A model generated the notes under the pieces. The model was not told the DNA's origin, ran no database searches, and saw only the letters and a program-made list of their open reading frames with translations. The position numbers were made by a program, and so were the translations under genes. A stretch of 64,000 bases of DNA from Cognatiluteimonas lumbrici (GTDB taxonomy: Bacteria; Pseudomonadota; Gammaproteobacteria; Xanthomonadales; Xanthomonadaceae), in contig NZ_ML636798.1 in assembly GCF_006476065.1 (NCBI RefSeq), positions 186,001 through 250,000 on the forward strand, in the 5' to 3' direction. Shown in pieces: positions 16,808 through 25,737 of the stretch (positions are counted from its first letter, which is position 1; each line of letters begins with the position of its first letter).

Positions 16808-17583
16808 CGCGTCGGCTCCGGCAGGCGCCAGGCCGAGCGCAGTTCGCGGTACTCGGCATCGGGCAGGAGGACGAACACCGGATGCAGGGCGGGGTCGAGC
16901 CAGCCGAGCACGGCGTCCATGGTGTCGGGCGCCATCGCCGTGCAGCCGGCGGTCGCGGTGTCCGGGGTCTTCCACAGGTGCGCGAAGATGCAGCTGCCGG
17001 CCATCGGCACCGCCCGCGGGTTGTGTTCGATCACGAAGCCGAGGCGATAGCGCTGGTCGCCGTCGGCGTGCAGGTCGCGGCGCATCGGTTCGGTCGAGCC
17101 TTCGACCGCGGCCTGGCCGACGTCGTCGGCGTCCACGATGCGGTTGTAGAGCGGCGAGCCGCTGACGTCGATGCACCAGTCGCTCGCGTCCATCGCCTGG
17201 TAGGGCAGGCGGGTGTCGGCATCGGCGGCGTAGCCGAACGCGGTGCCGATCGCGAACACGCCGGCCGGTGCGCGGCCGTCGCCCTCGCGCTTGATCGGGT
17301 CGCCGGCCGCGACCGCCTGGTCCGGCGCCGGGTTGAGGCCGAAGCCCCAGCCGCTGCCGCTGCGGCCGACCACGATCGGCTGCGCTTCCCCGACCGGCTG
17401 CCAGGTCCCGGAGGCGTCGCGCGCGAAGCGGCGCAGCGTCCCGCGGGTCGCGTCCCAGTCGGGCGTGGTGACCACCACCATCTGCCGGGACTTGTCCCAG
17501 GGCAGCGGGGCGGGGGTTTTTGCGGGAGCGAGCGCGCAGGCGCCCAGGGCGAGCAGGGTGAACGGCAACAGCAGTCGCAACAT
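16804..17583 (-). CDS. YkuD-type L,D-transpeptidase-like lipoprotein
   Basis: 259-residue lipoprotein: signal LLPFTLLALGAC with lipobox LGAC (Cys ~16), then a YkuD-like catalytic domain. The active-site region is CIFAHLWKTPDTATAGCTAM (~200-219), matching the HxW...GCTAM variant of the family with catalytic His and Cys. Earlier conserved segments are GRSGSGWGFGL (~74-84), KREGDGRAPAGVFAIGTAFGYA (~98-119) and DWCIDVSGSPLYNRIV (~134-149). YkuD enzymes cross-link, attach or cleave at meso-DAP in peptidoglycan on the periplasmic side; which of these applies is not visible. It overlaps the symporter by 4 nt and follows the RpiR regulator by 8 nt, so it belongs to the same minus-strand operon. Confidence 0.88.
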   Translation of the reverse strand: MLRLLLPFTLLALGACALAPAKTPAPLPWDKSRQMVVVTTPDWDATRGTLRRFARDASGTWQPVGEAQPIVVGRSGSGWGFGLNPAPDQAVAAGDPIKREGDGRAPAGVFAIGTAFGYAADADTRLPYQAMDASDWCIDVSGSPLYNRIVDADDVGQAAVEGSTEPMRRDLHADGDQRYRLGFVIEHNPRAVPMAGSCIFAHLWKTPDTATAGCTAMAPDTMDAVLGWLDPALHPVFVLLPDAEYRELRSAWRLPEPTR

Positions 17584-17591
17584 CGCGGCCT

Positions 17592-18443
17592 CTACGGTTC
17601 GAGGAGCGGCTGGATCCGCTCCAGGTTCGCCAGCAGGTTGGCGTGGCGGTCGGGATCGGATTCGCACAGCACCACGAACAGCCCGTCGAGCAGGTGCTGC
17701 AGCGCCGAGTGGTACAGCAGCGGCTCGATGTGCGCGCGCTCGTCGTGCGCGGACACCAGCAGCGCCAGGTCGGCATTCGCGCGCAGCGCGTTCGAGGTGT
17801 GCCGGGTGACGGTGATGACGCGGCCGCGCTGGTCGCGGAAGTAGCGGCACACCTGGCACAACGCCGGCTGCTTGCCGTGCTCGGAGAACACCAGCAGGAC
17901 GTCGCCCGGGCCGGCCGAGGACAGGCTCGCGGTCATGTGCGCGGGGTCGAAGTTGTGCACCGTCGGGATCCCGAGCAGCGACAGCTTCAGGCCGAAGGCG
18001 CGGGCGTGGATGTCGTCCTCGCCCAGGCCGATGATGAACACCTTGCCGGCGGTGGCGATCGCGCCGGCTGCCTGCTCGATGGCCTCGGGCGGGTTGATCA
18101 GGCGGGTCGCTTCCTCGGCCTCGGACTTGCGCCGCCACAGGGTGGAGGCGAGCGTGCTCTTGCGGTCCTGCGGCACTTCCTCGGCGGCGGGCTCGCCGTT
18201 GCCGTTCTCCGCGCGCAGCACCGCCTCGCTGATCGCGAACTTGAGGTCCGGGTAGCCCTTGAAGCCGAGCTTCTGGCAGAACTTGACCACGCTCGACTGG
18301 CTGATCCCGAGCGCGTTGGCCAGTTGCTGCGAGGAATAGTCGCGCAGCAACTGCGCGTTCTCGAGGACGAAGTCGGCGATGCGGCGCTCGATCGCCGACA
18401 TCTGGTCGCGCTGCGATCGGATCTTGACCAGCGCCGACGGCAT
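17592..18443 (-). CDS. MurR/RpiR-family transcriptional regulator
   Basis: 283-residue regulator with an N-terminal HTH_6 domain (RIADFVLENAQLLRDYSSQQLANAL ... QSSVVKFCQKLGFKGYPDLK, residues ~21-70) and a C-terminal SIS sugar-phosphate-binding domain (~120-260; VFIIGLGEDDIHARAFGLKLSLLG, PGDVLLVFSEHGKQP). An Ala/Glu-rich linker (~78-105) separates them. Family members such as MurR and RpiR sense phosphosugars and repress catabolic operons; a MurNAc-6-P-like or peptide-derived ligand would suit this neighbourhood (inference). ATG 18443 lies 7 nt after the epimerase stop. A GAAT-N5-ATTC palindrome in the divergent promoter region is a candidate operator. Confidence 0.93.
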   Translation of the reverse strand: MPSALVKIRSQRDQMSAIERRIADFVLENAQLLRDYSSQQLANALGISQSSVVKFCQKLGFKGYPDLKFAISEAVLRAENGNGEPAAEEVPQDRKSTLASTLWRRKSEAEEATRLINPPEAIEQAAGAIATAGKVFIIGLGEDDIHARAFGLKLSLLGIPTVHNFDPAHMTASLSSAGPGDVLLVFSEHGKQPALCQVCRYFRDQRGRVITVTRHTSNALRANADLALLVSAHDERAHIEPLLYHSALQHLLDGLFVVLCESDPDRHANLLANLERIQPLLEP

Positions 18444-18450
18444 CGTTGCT

Positions 18451-19569
18451 TCAGGCCGCGCGTTCTTTCGCCAGCGGGTCCAGTCCGCGGATCTCGCGGA
18501 TGCCCAGGCCCGGCGCGTCGGTGATCGAGATCTCCGACTCGTTGAAGATCACGCCGCCCTCCACCGGGTCGAACTGGCACAGCGACGGGCCGTCGAGGTC
18601 CACCTTGGTGATCACGTCCGACTTGGCCACCGCCAGGTGCACCGCCGCGGCAACGCCGATGCTCGACTCGAGCATGCAGCCGATCATGCAGTCGATCCCG
18701 TGCAGCCCGGCGATGTCGGCGATCCGCACCGCATTGGAAATCCCCCCGGTCTTCATCAGCTTGATGTTGACGATGTCGGCGGCGCGCATGCGGATCAGCT
18801 CGATCACTTCCATCGGGCCGAACACGCTCTCGTCCGCCATCACCGGAGTATGCACGCGCTCGGTGACGTAGCGCAGGCCCTCCAGGTCGTAGGCCTTGAC
18901 CGGCTGCTCGACCAGCTCGAGCTTGACCCCGGCGTCCTCCAGCGTCTGCAGCGCGTAGACCGCCTGCTTGGCGGTCCAGCCCTGGTTGGCGTCCAGGCGG
19001 AGCAGGGCGCGGCCCTCGACCGCGGCGTGGATCGCCTTGGTCCGCTCGATGTCCACGCCGATGTCCTTGCCGACCTTGATCTTGAGCGAGTCGAAGCCGC
19101 GCTCCACCGCCTTGAGGGAGTCGGCCACCATCTTGTCGATGGTGTCCACGCTGATCGTGATGTCGGTGGTGATCACCGGGTCGCCGCCGCCCAGCAGCTT
19201 GTACAGCGGCGCGCCGTAGAGCTGGCCCCACAGGTCGTGCACCGCGATCTCGACCGCGGCCTTGGCGCTGGAGTTCTTCTCCATCGCCGCCTGCACCAGG
19301 TGGGTGATGCGGTTGAGGTTGGCGATGTCCTGGCCGATCAGCCGCGGGGCGATGTAGTGGCGGATCGCGTCCACGATCGAGCCGTGGGTGTCGCCGGTGA
19401 TGACCGCCGTCGCCGGGGCGCTGCCGTAGCCGACGTGGCCGCTGTCGGTGCGCACCATCACCACCACGTCCTCGACCTGCTCGACGGTGCGCAACGCGGT
19501 CTTGAAAGGCGTCTTCAGCGGCACCCGCAGCATGCCGAACTCGATTTGGGTGATCTTCATGGCATGCAT
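18451..19569 (-). CDS. Dipeptide epimerase (L-Ala-D/L-Glu epimerase type, enolase superfamily)
   Basis: 372-residue enzyme of the muconate-lactonizing branch of the enolase superfamily. The capping domain is ~1-125. The barrel carries the base pair K163/K165 (SLKIKVG), metal ligands in LDANQGW, LVEQPV and VMADESVFG, and the opposite base in VNIKLMKTGG. The set matches dipeptide epimerases (YcjG/YkfB) that convert murein-derived L-Ala-D-Glu to L-Ala-L-Glu so that ordinary dipeptidases can use it. Sequence cannot exclude a related dipeptide specificity. ATG 19569 is 4 nt after the NlpC/P60 stop; an alternative ATG at 19560 is possible. The direct link with an NlpC/P60 peptidase repeats the ykfB-ykfC arrangement of Bacillus. 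Confidence 0.9.
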   Translation of the reverse strand: MHAMKITQIEFGMLRVPLKTPFKTALRTVEQVEDVVVMVRTDSGHVGYGSAPATAVITGDTHGSIVDAIRHYIAPRLIGQDIANLNRITHLVQAAMEKNSSAKAAVEIAVHDLWGQLYGAPLYKLLGGGDPVITTDITISVDTIDKMVADSLKAVERGFDSLKIKVGKDIGVDIERTKAIHAAVEGRALLRLDANQGWTAKQAVYALQTLEDAGVKLELVEQPVKAYDLEGLRYVTERVHTPVMADESVFGPMEVIELIRMRAADIVNIKLMKTGGISNAVRIADIAGLHGIDCMIGCMLESSIGVAAAVHLAVAKSDVITKVDLDGPSLCQFDPVEGGVIFNESEISITDAPGLGIREIRGLDPLAKERAA

Positions 19570-19573
19570 TCCA

Positions 19574-21001
19574 TCAGTGGGTCGCCACCCGGACGATGTT
19601 GGTGATGCGGTCGATGTAGTCGTGGTCCTTGCCGAAACGCAGCGGCGTCAGCGGGGTCAGCGACACCCCGTTGAGCTGCATCGACACGAGCTGGCCGTCG
19701 GCGCCCAGGTAGCTGCCGCCGTTGGTGTCGTGGATCACGTAGGGCACGTCCCCGATGCGGCCAACGTACATCATCACGTGGCCGGGGATGTAGATCAGGT
19801 CGCCGACGTCCATCGCGTCCACCGCGGCCATGCGCTCGGCGCGGGTGGAGCCTTCGTCGAAGTGCACGCGTTCGAACGCCGGGCTGACCGACTGCGCGCT
19901 GGTGTTGCGCGGGATCTGCACGCCCATGCTGCGGTAGATCTCGGACACGAAGCCGCTGCAGTCGCGGCCGTTGTACGAGTGGCCCCAGCCGTAGCGCTCG
20001 CCCAGGAACTTGAAGGCCTGGCGGATGAGGTTGGCGCGGGTCAGCGGCAGGTAGTCGGCAGCGCTCTCTTCCTTCTTCTGCAGCAGCGCCGGGGCGAATG
20101 CCAGGCGGCCGTCGTCGCCGCGCATCGGCAGCTCGAGGATCCAGGAGGCGTAGGGGTGCTGGCCGTTGACCGGCCGGTTCGCCGGCACGTCGGCCAGCGG
20201 CACGCGCACGCCCATGTCGAGCTGCAGCTCGGACAGCTGCGGCTGCTCCGGGGTGAACACGGTCTCGACCTTGTCGCCGGTGATGATGCGGTACGGCGCC
20301 TTGTCCAGGTAGCCGAGCACCTGCTCGCGGCTGCCCTCGGCGACGGCGTCGGCCGCGATCCAGGCCGCGTAGCGCGGGCTCACCACGAACAGCCACTTGC
20401 CGTCGGCGCTGGCGTGCGCGACCACCACCGGCGTGCCCGGGAACAGGGCGCTTTCCTGGAAGCGGTCGATGTCGGTGTCGCCGGGATTGCTGAATACGCG
20501 CAGGTCGGTCGGGAAGGTGCGCAGCGCCGAGCGGTGCAGGACCATGCCGAAGCGGGTGGGCTGCGTCGCCGGCACCGCGTCCAGCGCCAGGTTGGCGACC
20601 AGCGCGTCGAGGCTGGCCTCGGCCACGCGCACGCCGTCGAGGTCATAGCGCGGGCGCTCCGGGCGCCCCGAAAGGTCTTCGATCCAGCCGCGCACGGTGG
20701 CGCCGTCGAGGCTCGCCGGCAGCGCGCGCAGGTCGTGCATGGACCCGTCCACTTCCAACAGCCTGGCGTTTTGTGCCGCGATCGCCGCGCGGTCCATCAG
20801 CACCGCGTCCGGGGCCTGCAGCCGGGCCACCCAGAATTCGGGGTCCAGGTAGGCCTCCTTCACCCCGATCACCCCGCTGGCGGGAACCGGAAGGGCGGCG
20901 GAAGCCGACTGCGGCGGGCTGCCGTCGGCGGCACATGCGGACGGCGCAAGCGCCAACGCCAGCGCGAGTGCCGCGGCGAGGGTGGAAGCTGGGACGCGCA
21001 T
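19574..21001 (-). CDS. SH3-NlpC/P60 murein peptidase, lipoprotein-like
   Basis: 475-residue secreted peptidase of the YkfC/gamma-D-Glu-diamino acid endopeptidase type, predicted to cut between D-Glu and meso-DAP. A signal ending in LAPSAC suggests lipidation. A long N-terminal region with bacterial SH3-like segments (~130-270; FSNPGDTDIDRFQESALFPGTPV) precedes the NlpC/P60 domain (~310-460). Catalytic residues are Cys348 (RDCSGF), His408 (PGHVMMYVG) and His424 (VIHDTNGG); YGWGHSYNGRDC is characteristic. Start chosen at ATG 21001 because GAAGG lies 7-8 nt upstream; the in-frame ATG at 21016 lacks a ribosome site. It is the first gene of the minus-strand operon. Confidence 0.92.
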   Translation of the reverse strand: MRVPASTLAAALALALALAPSACAADGSPPQSASAALPVPASGVIGVKEAYLDPEFWVARLQAPDAVLMDRAAIAAQNARLLEVDGSMHDLRALPASLDGATVRGWIEDLSGRPERPRYDLDGVRVAEASLDALVANLALDAVPATQPTRFGMVLHRSALRTFPTDLRVFSNPGDTDIDRFQESALFPGTPVVVAHASADGKWLFVVSPRYAAWIAADAVAEGSREQVLGYLDKAPYRIITGDKVETVFTPEQPQLSELQLDMGVRVPLADVPANRPVNGQHPYASWILELPMRGDDGRLAFAPALLQKKEESAADYLPLTRANLIRQAFKFLGERYGWGHSYNGRDCSGFVSEIYRSMGVQIPRNTSAQSVSPAFERVHFDEGSTRAERMAAVDAMDVGDLIYIPGHVMMYVGRIGDVPYVIHDTNGGSYLGADGQLVSMQLNGVSLTPLTPLRFGKDHDYIDRITNIVRVATH

Positions 21002-21016
21002 GGCGGATACCTTCAT

Positions 21017-21131
21017 TTGTGCGATGCGGAATAGCTGATTCGCAAAACTTATACGCTAAGAATAAATTATTGACCATCCCCGTGGCACATGTTACACAGC
21101 CGTTATCACCGGCCTTGGGGAAGTCCGTCGG
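21017..21131. promoter_or_regulatory. Divergent promoter region of the murein-peptide locus with candidate operator
   Basis: This gap is noticeably A/T-rich compared with its surroundings. On the minus strand TATAAG (21053..21048) can serve as a -10 with TGGTCA 17 nt upstream. On the plus strand TTGACC (21070..21075) is followed after 17 nt by TACACA. The palindrome GAAT-AGCTG-ATTC (21029..21041) sits at the predicted minus-strand transcription start, where a repressor such as the RpiR protein could bind. GGGGAAG (21118 region) precedes the GTG of the transglutaminase gene. Confidence 0.45.
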
Positions 21132-22643
21132 GTGGATGGACCACGCCACAACCAGCGTCGCCGCGGCAACTCGATGTTGCTGGCCATCGCGTGCATCGCG
21201 ATGGCGTTGCCGACGACGCTGTTCGCGGTCGGCCAGTCCGGCAGCGACGCAGTGGCGATGGGCGCCGCGGTCTCCGACAGTGCAGTGGTGCGCGATGTCG
21301 TCGCGCGCGTGGATGCCGGCGACTTCGCCGGCGCCGAGGCCGCGATCGCGGCGGCGCTGGCCGATGCGAGCGCGCGCGATCGCGAGGTGCTCGCGTACCA
21401 GCGCGAACGCATGCGCCGCATGCGCATGGATTTCACCCTCGACGCGGAGGCCGCGAAGGAGCGCATCCGCCGCCAGGTCCCTGACCTCACCGACGCGGAG
21501 TTCGCGCGCTGGGATGCCGAAGGCCTGCTCGAGCGCATGGACATCGACGGCGAACGCCTGTACTTCAGCCGCGCGCCGTCCAACCTGTTCCGGCTCAGCG
21601 CCGAGGCGCGCGCGCGCCGTGCCGACCCGAAGCCGTTCCGCGACAGCCCGCTCGAGTCGGTGCATCCGCACCACGCGGCGGTGATCGCCGCCGCGCACTC
21701 GCAGGACAGCAACAGTGTCCTGCCGCAGCGATGGCGCATCACCCAGACACTCACCGTCGACGCCGACGCGGTTCCCGCCGGCGAGACCATCCGGGCCTGG
21801 ATCCCGTATCCACGCGAGATCCCCGGACAGCAGCAAGCCATCACCCTCGTTTCAAGCACTCCCGCCGCGCACCAGCTCGCGCCGGCCTCCACCCTCCAGC
21901 GCACCATCTACCTCGAGCAGCCGGCGGTCGCCGGCGAGAAGGCGACCTTCCAGGTCAGCTACGAGCTCGACATCAGCGCCCGCCACTTCGAAGTCGATCC
22001 CGAACGCGTCGTCCCGGCGGAGATCACCCCGGAACTGGCCCCGTTCGTCGCCGAGCGCGCCCCGCACCTGGTGTTCACCGACGACCTGCGCGCATTCTCG
22101 CGCAAGGTGGTCGGCGACGAGACCAACCCCTGGCGCATCGCGCAGAAGCTGTACGCGGCGGTGGACGCGATCCCGTGGGCCGGCGCGCGCGAGTATTCGA
22201 CCATCAGCAACATCAGCGACTACGCGCTGCACGCCGGCCACGCGGACTGCGGCCAGCAGACGCTGCTGCTCATTGCGCTGCTGCGGCTCAACGGCATCCC
22301 CGCGCGCTGGCAGTCGGGGATGATGTTCTCGCCCGGCACGTACTGGAACCTGCACGACTGGGGGCAGCTGTACATCGCCCCGTACGGCTGGATGCCGATG
22401 GACGTGACCTTCGGCAGGCTCGACGCCGGCGACCCGACCGTCGCAGGCTTCTACCTCGGCGGCCTGGACGGCTACCGCATCGCGTTCAACGACGACTATG
22501 GCCGGCCCCTGGTGCCGGCCAAGGCGCACTTCAGATCCGAGACCGTCGACCTGCAGCGAGGCGAGGTCGAGTGGAGCGGCGGCAACCTGTATTTCGACCA
22601 GTGGGACTACGACTTCGAGTTCGAAGCATTGCCACAACCATGA
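21132..22643 (+). CDS. Secreted transglutaminase-like cysteine peptidase
   Basis: 503 residues: N-terminal signal (basic QRRRGNS then MLLAIACIAMALPTTLFA), a helical region (~40-190) rich in DREVLAYQRERMRRMRMDF-type sequence, an Ig-like segment (~195-290; QTLTVDADAVPAGETIRAWIPYP), and a transglutaminase-like core (~320-470). The catalytic triad is Cys373 (HADCGQQ), His408 (NLHDWGQ) and Asp424 (PMDVTFG). Such domains in bacteria are usually proteases or peptide-processing enzymes; the substrate is unknown. The GTG start at 21132 is supported by GGGGAAG upstream and by the basic n-region; the ATG at 21174 is an alternative. It overlaps a possible ATG at 22640 and leads straight into the TonB-dependent receptor. 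Confidence 0.87.
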   Translation: MDGPRHNQRRRGNSMLLAIACIAMALPTTLFAVGQSGSDAVAMGAAVSDSAVVRDVVARVDAGDFAGAEAAIAAALADASARDREVLAYQRERMRRMRMDFTLDAEAAKERIRRQVPDLTDAEFARWDAEGLLERMDIDGERLYFSRAPSNLFRLSAEARARRADPKPFRDSPLESVHPHHAAVIAAAHSQDSNSVLPQRWRITQTLTVDADAVPAGETIRAWIPYPREIPGQQQAITLVSSTPAAHQLAPASTLQRTIYLEQPAVAGEKATFQVSYELDISARHFEVDPERVVPAEITPELAPFVAERAPHLVFTDDLRAFSRKVVGDETNPWRIAQKLYAAVDAIPWAGAREYSTISNISDYALHAGHADCGQQTLLLIALLRLNGIPARWQSGMMFSPGTYWNLHDWGQLYIAPYGWMPMDVTFGRLDAGDPTVAGFYLGGLDGYRIAFNDDYGRPLVPAKAHFRSETVDLQRGEVEWSGGNLYFDQWDYDFEFEALPQP

Positions 22644-22663
22644 GCACCAACCGGGGAGAGACC

Positions 22664-25660
22664 ATGAGAAGCACCACCCGATATCCGCGCACCCGCAACC
22701 TGCGCAAGTCCGTACTCTGCATGGCGATGGGCGTGTGCCTCTCGTCCCTGGCAGTGCCGGTGATGGCCCAGAGCGTCACCGGTGCCGTGGCGGGCCAGGC
22801 CGAAGCCGGCGCCCGGGTCACGATCACCAACAATGCGACCGGTGTGTCGCGCACGGTGACGGTCGACCAGGACGGCAACTACCGCATCGGCCAGCTGCAG
22901 CCCGGCGACTACACCCTGACCGCCGGTTCGGGCGAGCCGGTCCCGGTCACCGTCTCGCTGGGCGGCACCACCCAGGTGAACCTCGACGCGCAGGGCGCCG
23001 TCAACCTGGCCACGGTGCAGGTGGTCGGCTCCCGCGTCGTCAACCGCGTGGACGTGTACTCGACCGAGTCCGCCACCAACATCACCCGCCAGGAACTGGC
23101 GCGCCTGCCCGTCGACCAGAGCCTGGGCTCGGTCGCGCTGCTGGCGCCGGGCGTGGTCGACTCGGGCGCCACCTTCGGCGGCCTCAGCTTCGGCGGCTCC
23201 TCGGTGGCCGAGAACGTGGTCTACATCAACGGCCTCAACGTCACCGACCCGTACCGCCGCCAGGGCTATTCGACGGTGCCGTTCGCGTTCTACGAGGAGT
23301 TCCAGGTCAAGACCGGCGGCTACTCGGCCGAGTTCGGCCGCAGCACCGGCGGCGTGATCAACGCCGTGACCCGCTCGGGCGGCAACGAATTCCACGCCGG
23401 CGCCCAGCTCACCATCGAGCCGGACTCCTGGACCGCCGCCAAGAAGGACCAGTTCCATTCCGACGGCACCATCGACGAGCGCGACCGCCGCAGCCGCGAC
23501 GACGCCTCGTTCTACAAGGCCAACGTGTGGGCGTCTGGCCCGATCCTGAAGGACCGCCTGTTCTTCTTCGCGATGTACGAGAAGCGCGACAGCGATCCGC
23601 GCGACATCGACACCAGCGAGGCCTGGTACACCGACAGCAACAACGACTTCTGGGGCGGCAAGCTCGACTGGCAGATCAACGACAACCACCTGGTCGAGCT
23701 GCTGGCGTTCTCCGACAAGGCCGACTCGTCCACGGTCAACTATGCCTACGACTGGGACAGCGCCACGCGCGGCGAGGCGACCGGCGAGAGCTTCTCCGGC
23801 TCGGGCGGCGACAACTGGTCGCTGACCTACACCGGCCACCTGACCAGCAACTTCATGGCCAAGGCCATGTACGGCGTCAACGAGCGCAGCGCCACCGGCG
23901 GCAGCCCGTGGGACGAGGGCTGCAGCATCGTCAGCACCTCGGGCACCTATGACGCCGAGTTCGGCGAACTCGAGAACGTCGGCTGCCATCCGAGCAACAG
24001 CAGCGTCAGCAGCCGCTTCGACAAGCGCAAGGCCTCGCGCCTCGACTTCGAGTGGACGCTCGGCGACCACCTGCTGCGCTTCGGCTGGGACCAGGAGATC
24101 ATGGACTCCAACAGCTCGCGCGTGTATCCGGGCGACGGCGTCAGCTACACGGCGATCGCCGCGACCCCGGGCGGCGTGCTGCCCAACGGCGCCGTGGTTC
24201 CCGACGGCGTGACCGCGATCGTCGACGCCCGCCGCTACATCACCGGTGCGCCGGTGAGCACCGAGGCGCAGGCGTTCTACATCGAGGACGTCTGGAGCGT
24301 CACCCCGAACCTGCTGTTGAGCCTCGGCGTGCGCGCCGACAAGTTCCACAACAAGCTGGCCTCGGGCGCGACCTTCGCCAAGGCCGAGTTCTCCGACATG
24401 ATCTCGCCGCGCCTGGGCTTCAGCTGGGACATGAAGGGCGACGGCACGACCAAGCTGTTCGGCAACGCGGGCCGCTACTACATCCCGCTGACCAACAAGC
24501 TGACCGACTACTTCGGCGGCGGCACCACCGACGAGCACACCTACTACGTGCTCGAGGGCTGGAACGAGCAGACCGATCCGGTCAACGGCGGGACCTACCT
24601 GTTCCCGGATCTCGGGGCGCAGCTGGGCTCGGTCAATACCGACGGCAACGTCCCGGCGCCGGACGACGTCCGCACCGCGGTCGCCCGCGACCTCAAGCAG
24701 GTCTACCAGGACGAGTACATCATCGGCTTCCAGCAGGCGATCAACAGCGCCTGGTCGTGGGGCGTCAACGGCACCTACCGCGAACTGAACCGCGCGGTCG
24801 AGGACGTGCGCATCAACCACGTCGAGGGCTGCCCCTGGTACTCCGGCGACTGGCCGATCATGAACCCGGGCGAGACCACCACGCTGTGGTGCCCGACCAC
24901 CGAGGACTGGGTCACCTTCGACAGCTCGGTCGACGGCTACCAGGCGCTCGGCAGCGGCCTGATCATGGGTTACAAGCGGCCCAAGCGCACCTACAAGGCC
25001 GTCGAGTTCCAGCTCGACCGCGCGTGGGACGACAAGTGGGCGTTCAACGCCAGCTACCTGTGGTCGAAGTCCGACGGCAACATCGAGGGCCCGGTCAACT
25101 CCGACACCGGCTACAACGACACCAACCTGGTCCAGTACTACGACCACCCGGCGGTGAACGAGCGCTTCGGCCCGACGTTCAACGACTCGCGCCACCAGAT
25201 CAAGCTGCGCGGCAGCTACAAGCTCAACGAGATGTGGAGCTTCGGCGGCACGTTCACGGCGCGTTCCGGCGGCCCGATCACCGCGTTCGGCGTGCGCTGG
25301 CCCAACGACAACCGCAGCGCCGGCGGCCCCGGCGAGTTCAGCGGCGGCGGCTCGGGCTGGATCTGCGTCTCGGGTTGCGGCGACTGGACCACGCGCGAGC
25401 TGGTCTACACCCCGAAGGGCGCCTTCGGCCGCATGCCCTGGGTCACCAACCTCGGCGCCAACGTCACCTGGACGCTGCCCTCGGAGACCTACGACCTGAC
25501 CGCGCGCTTCTCGGTCTACAACCTGCTCAACAGGCAGACCGCGATCAACGTGCATTCGCGCTACGAGAGCACGCCGGGCAACAAGATGCCGTACTTCGGC
25601 GAGCCGACCGTGTGGCAGTCGCCGCGCTACATGCAGCTGGTCGTCACCTGGAGCTTCTGA
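22664..25660 (+). CDS. TonB-dependent receptor, Oar-like, with carboxypeptidase-like N-domain
   Basis: 998-residue outer-membrane receptor. It has a signal peptide ending AVPVMAQS (~35), a carboxypeptidase-regulatory-like beta-sandwich (~38-115; GVSRTVTVDQDGNYRIGQLQ, GDYTLTA) and a short VQVVGSR segment. The plug domain (~125-240) includes LPVDQSLGSVALLAPGVV, NVVYINGLNV and GGYSAEFGRSTGGVINAVTRSG. A long beta-barrel ends in LVVTWSF with the terminal aromatic residue. These receptors import large or peptide-like ligands using TonB energy; Oar-type members often sit with peptidases. ATG 22664 has GGGGAGAG upstream; the ATG at 22640 lacks one. It is followed by a strong terminator. Confidence 0.94.
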   Translation: MRSTTRYPRTRNLRKSVLCMAMGVCLSSLAVPVMAQSVTGAVAGQAEAGARVTITNNATGVSRTVTVDQDGNYRIGQLQPGDYTLTAGSGEPVPVTVSLGGTTQVNLDAQGAVNLATVQVVGSRVVNRVDVYSTESATNITRQELARLPVDQSLGSVALLAPGVVDSGATFGGLSFGGSSVAENVVYINGLNVTDPYRRQGYSTVPFAFYEEFQVKTGGYSAEFGRSTGGVINAVTRSGGNEFHAGAQLTIEPDSWTAAKKDQFHSDGTIDERDRRSRDDASFYKANVWASGPILKDRLFFFAMYEKRDSDPRDIDTSEAWYTDSNNDFWGGKLDWQINDNHLVELLAFSDKADSSTVNYAYDWDSATRGEATGESFSGSGGDNWSLTYTGHLTSNFMAKAMYGVNERSATGGSPWDEGCSIVSTSGTYDAEFGELENVGCHPSNSSVSSRFDKRKASRLDFEWTLGDHLLRFGWDQEIMDSNSSRVYPGDGVSYTAIAATPGGVLPNGAVVPDGVTAIVDARRYITGAPVSTEAQAFYIEDVWSVTPNLLLSLGVRADKFHNKLASGATFAKAEFSDMISPRLGFSWDMKGDGTTKLFGNAGRYYIPLTNKLTDYFGGGTTDEHTYYVLEGWNEQTDPVNGGTYLFPDLGAQLGSVNTDGNVPAPDDVRTAVARDLKQVYQDEYIIGFQQAINSAWSWGVNGTYRELNRAVEDVRINHVEGCPWYSGDWPIMNPGETTTLWCPTTEDWVTFDSSVDGYQALGSGLIMGYKRPKRTYKAVEFQLDRAWDDKWAFNASYLWSKSDGNIEGPVNSDTGYNDTNLVQYYDHPAVNERFGPTFNDSRHQIKLRGSYKLNEMWSFGGTFTARSGGPITAFGVRWPNDNRSAGGPGEFSGGGSGWICVSGCGDWTTRELVYTPKGAFGRMPWVTNLGANVTWTLPSETYDLTARFSVYNLLNRQTAINVHSRYESTPGNKMPYFGEPTVWQSPRYMQLVVTWSF

Positions 25661-25699
25661 CGAACCCGATGCACGCGTAACGACATGGTTCTACCCCTT

Positions 25700-25728
25700 G
25701 GGCGGCCTTCTCGGGCCGCCCCTTTTTT
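25700..25728 (+). terminator. Rho-independent terminator after the TonB-dependent receptor
   Basis: An 8-bp stem GGGCGGCC/GGCCGCCC with a 6-nt loop is followed by C and six T. The Shine-Dalgarno GGAG of lysA begins one base after the T run, so this terminator also lies in the leader of the next gene and may set a lower expression level for lysA and the genes behind it. Confidence 0.9.
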
Positions 25729-25737
25729 GGAGCCGGC

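Noticed and set aside
22640-22663. ATG at 22640 as the start of the TonB-dependent receptor
   Set aside because: It would add MSTNRGET before a normal signal peptide, and GGGGAGAG is correctly spaced only for ATG 22664.
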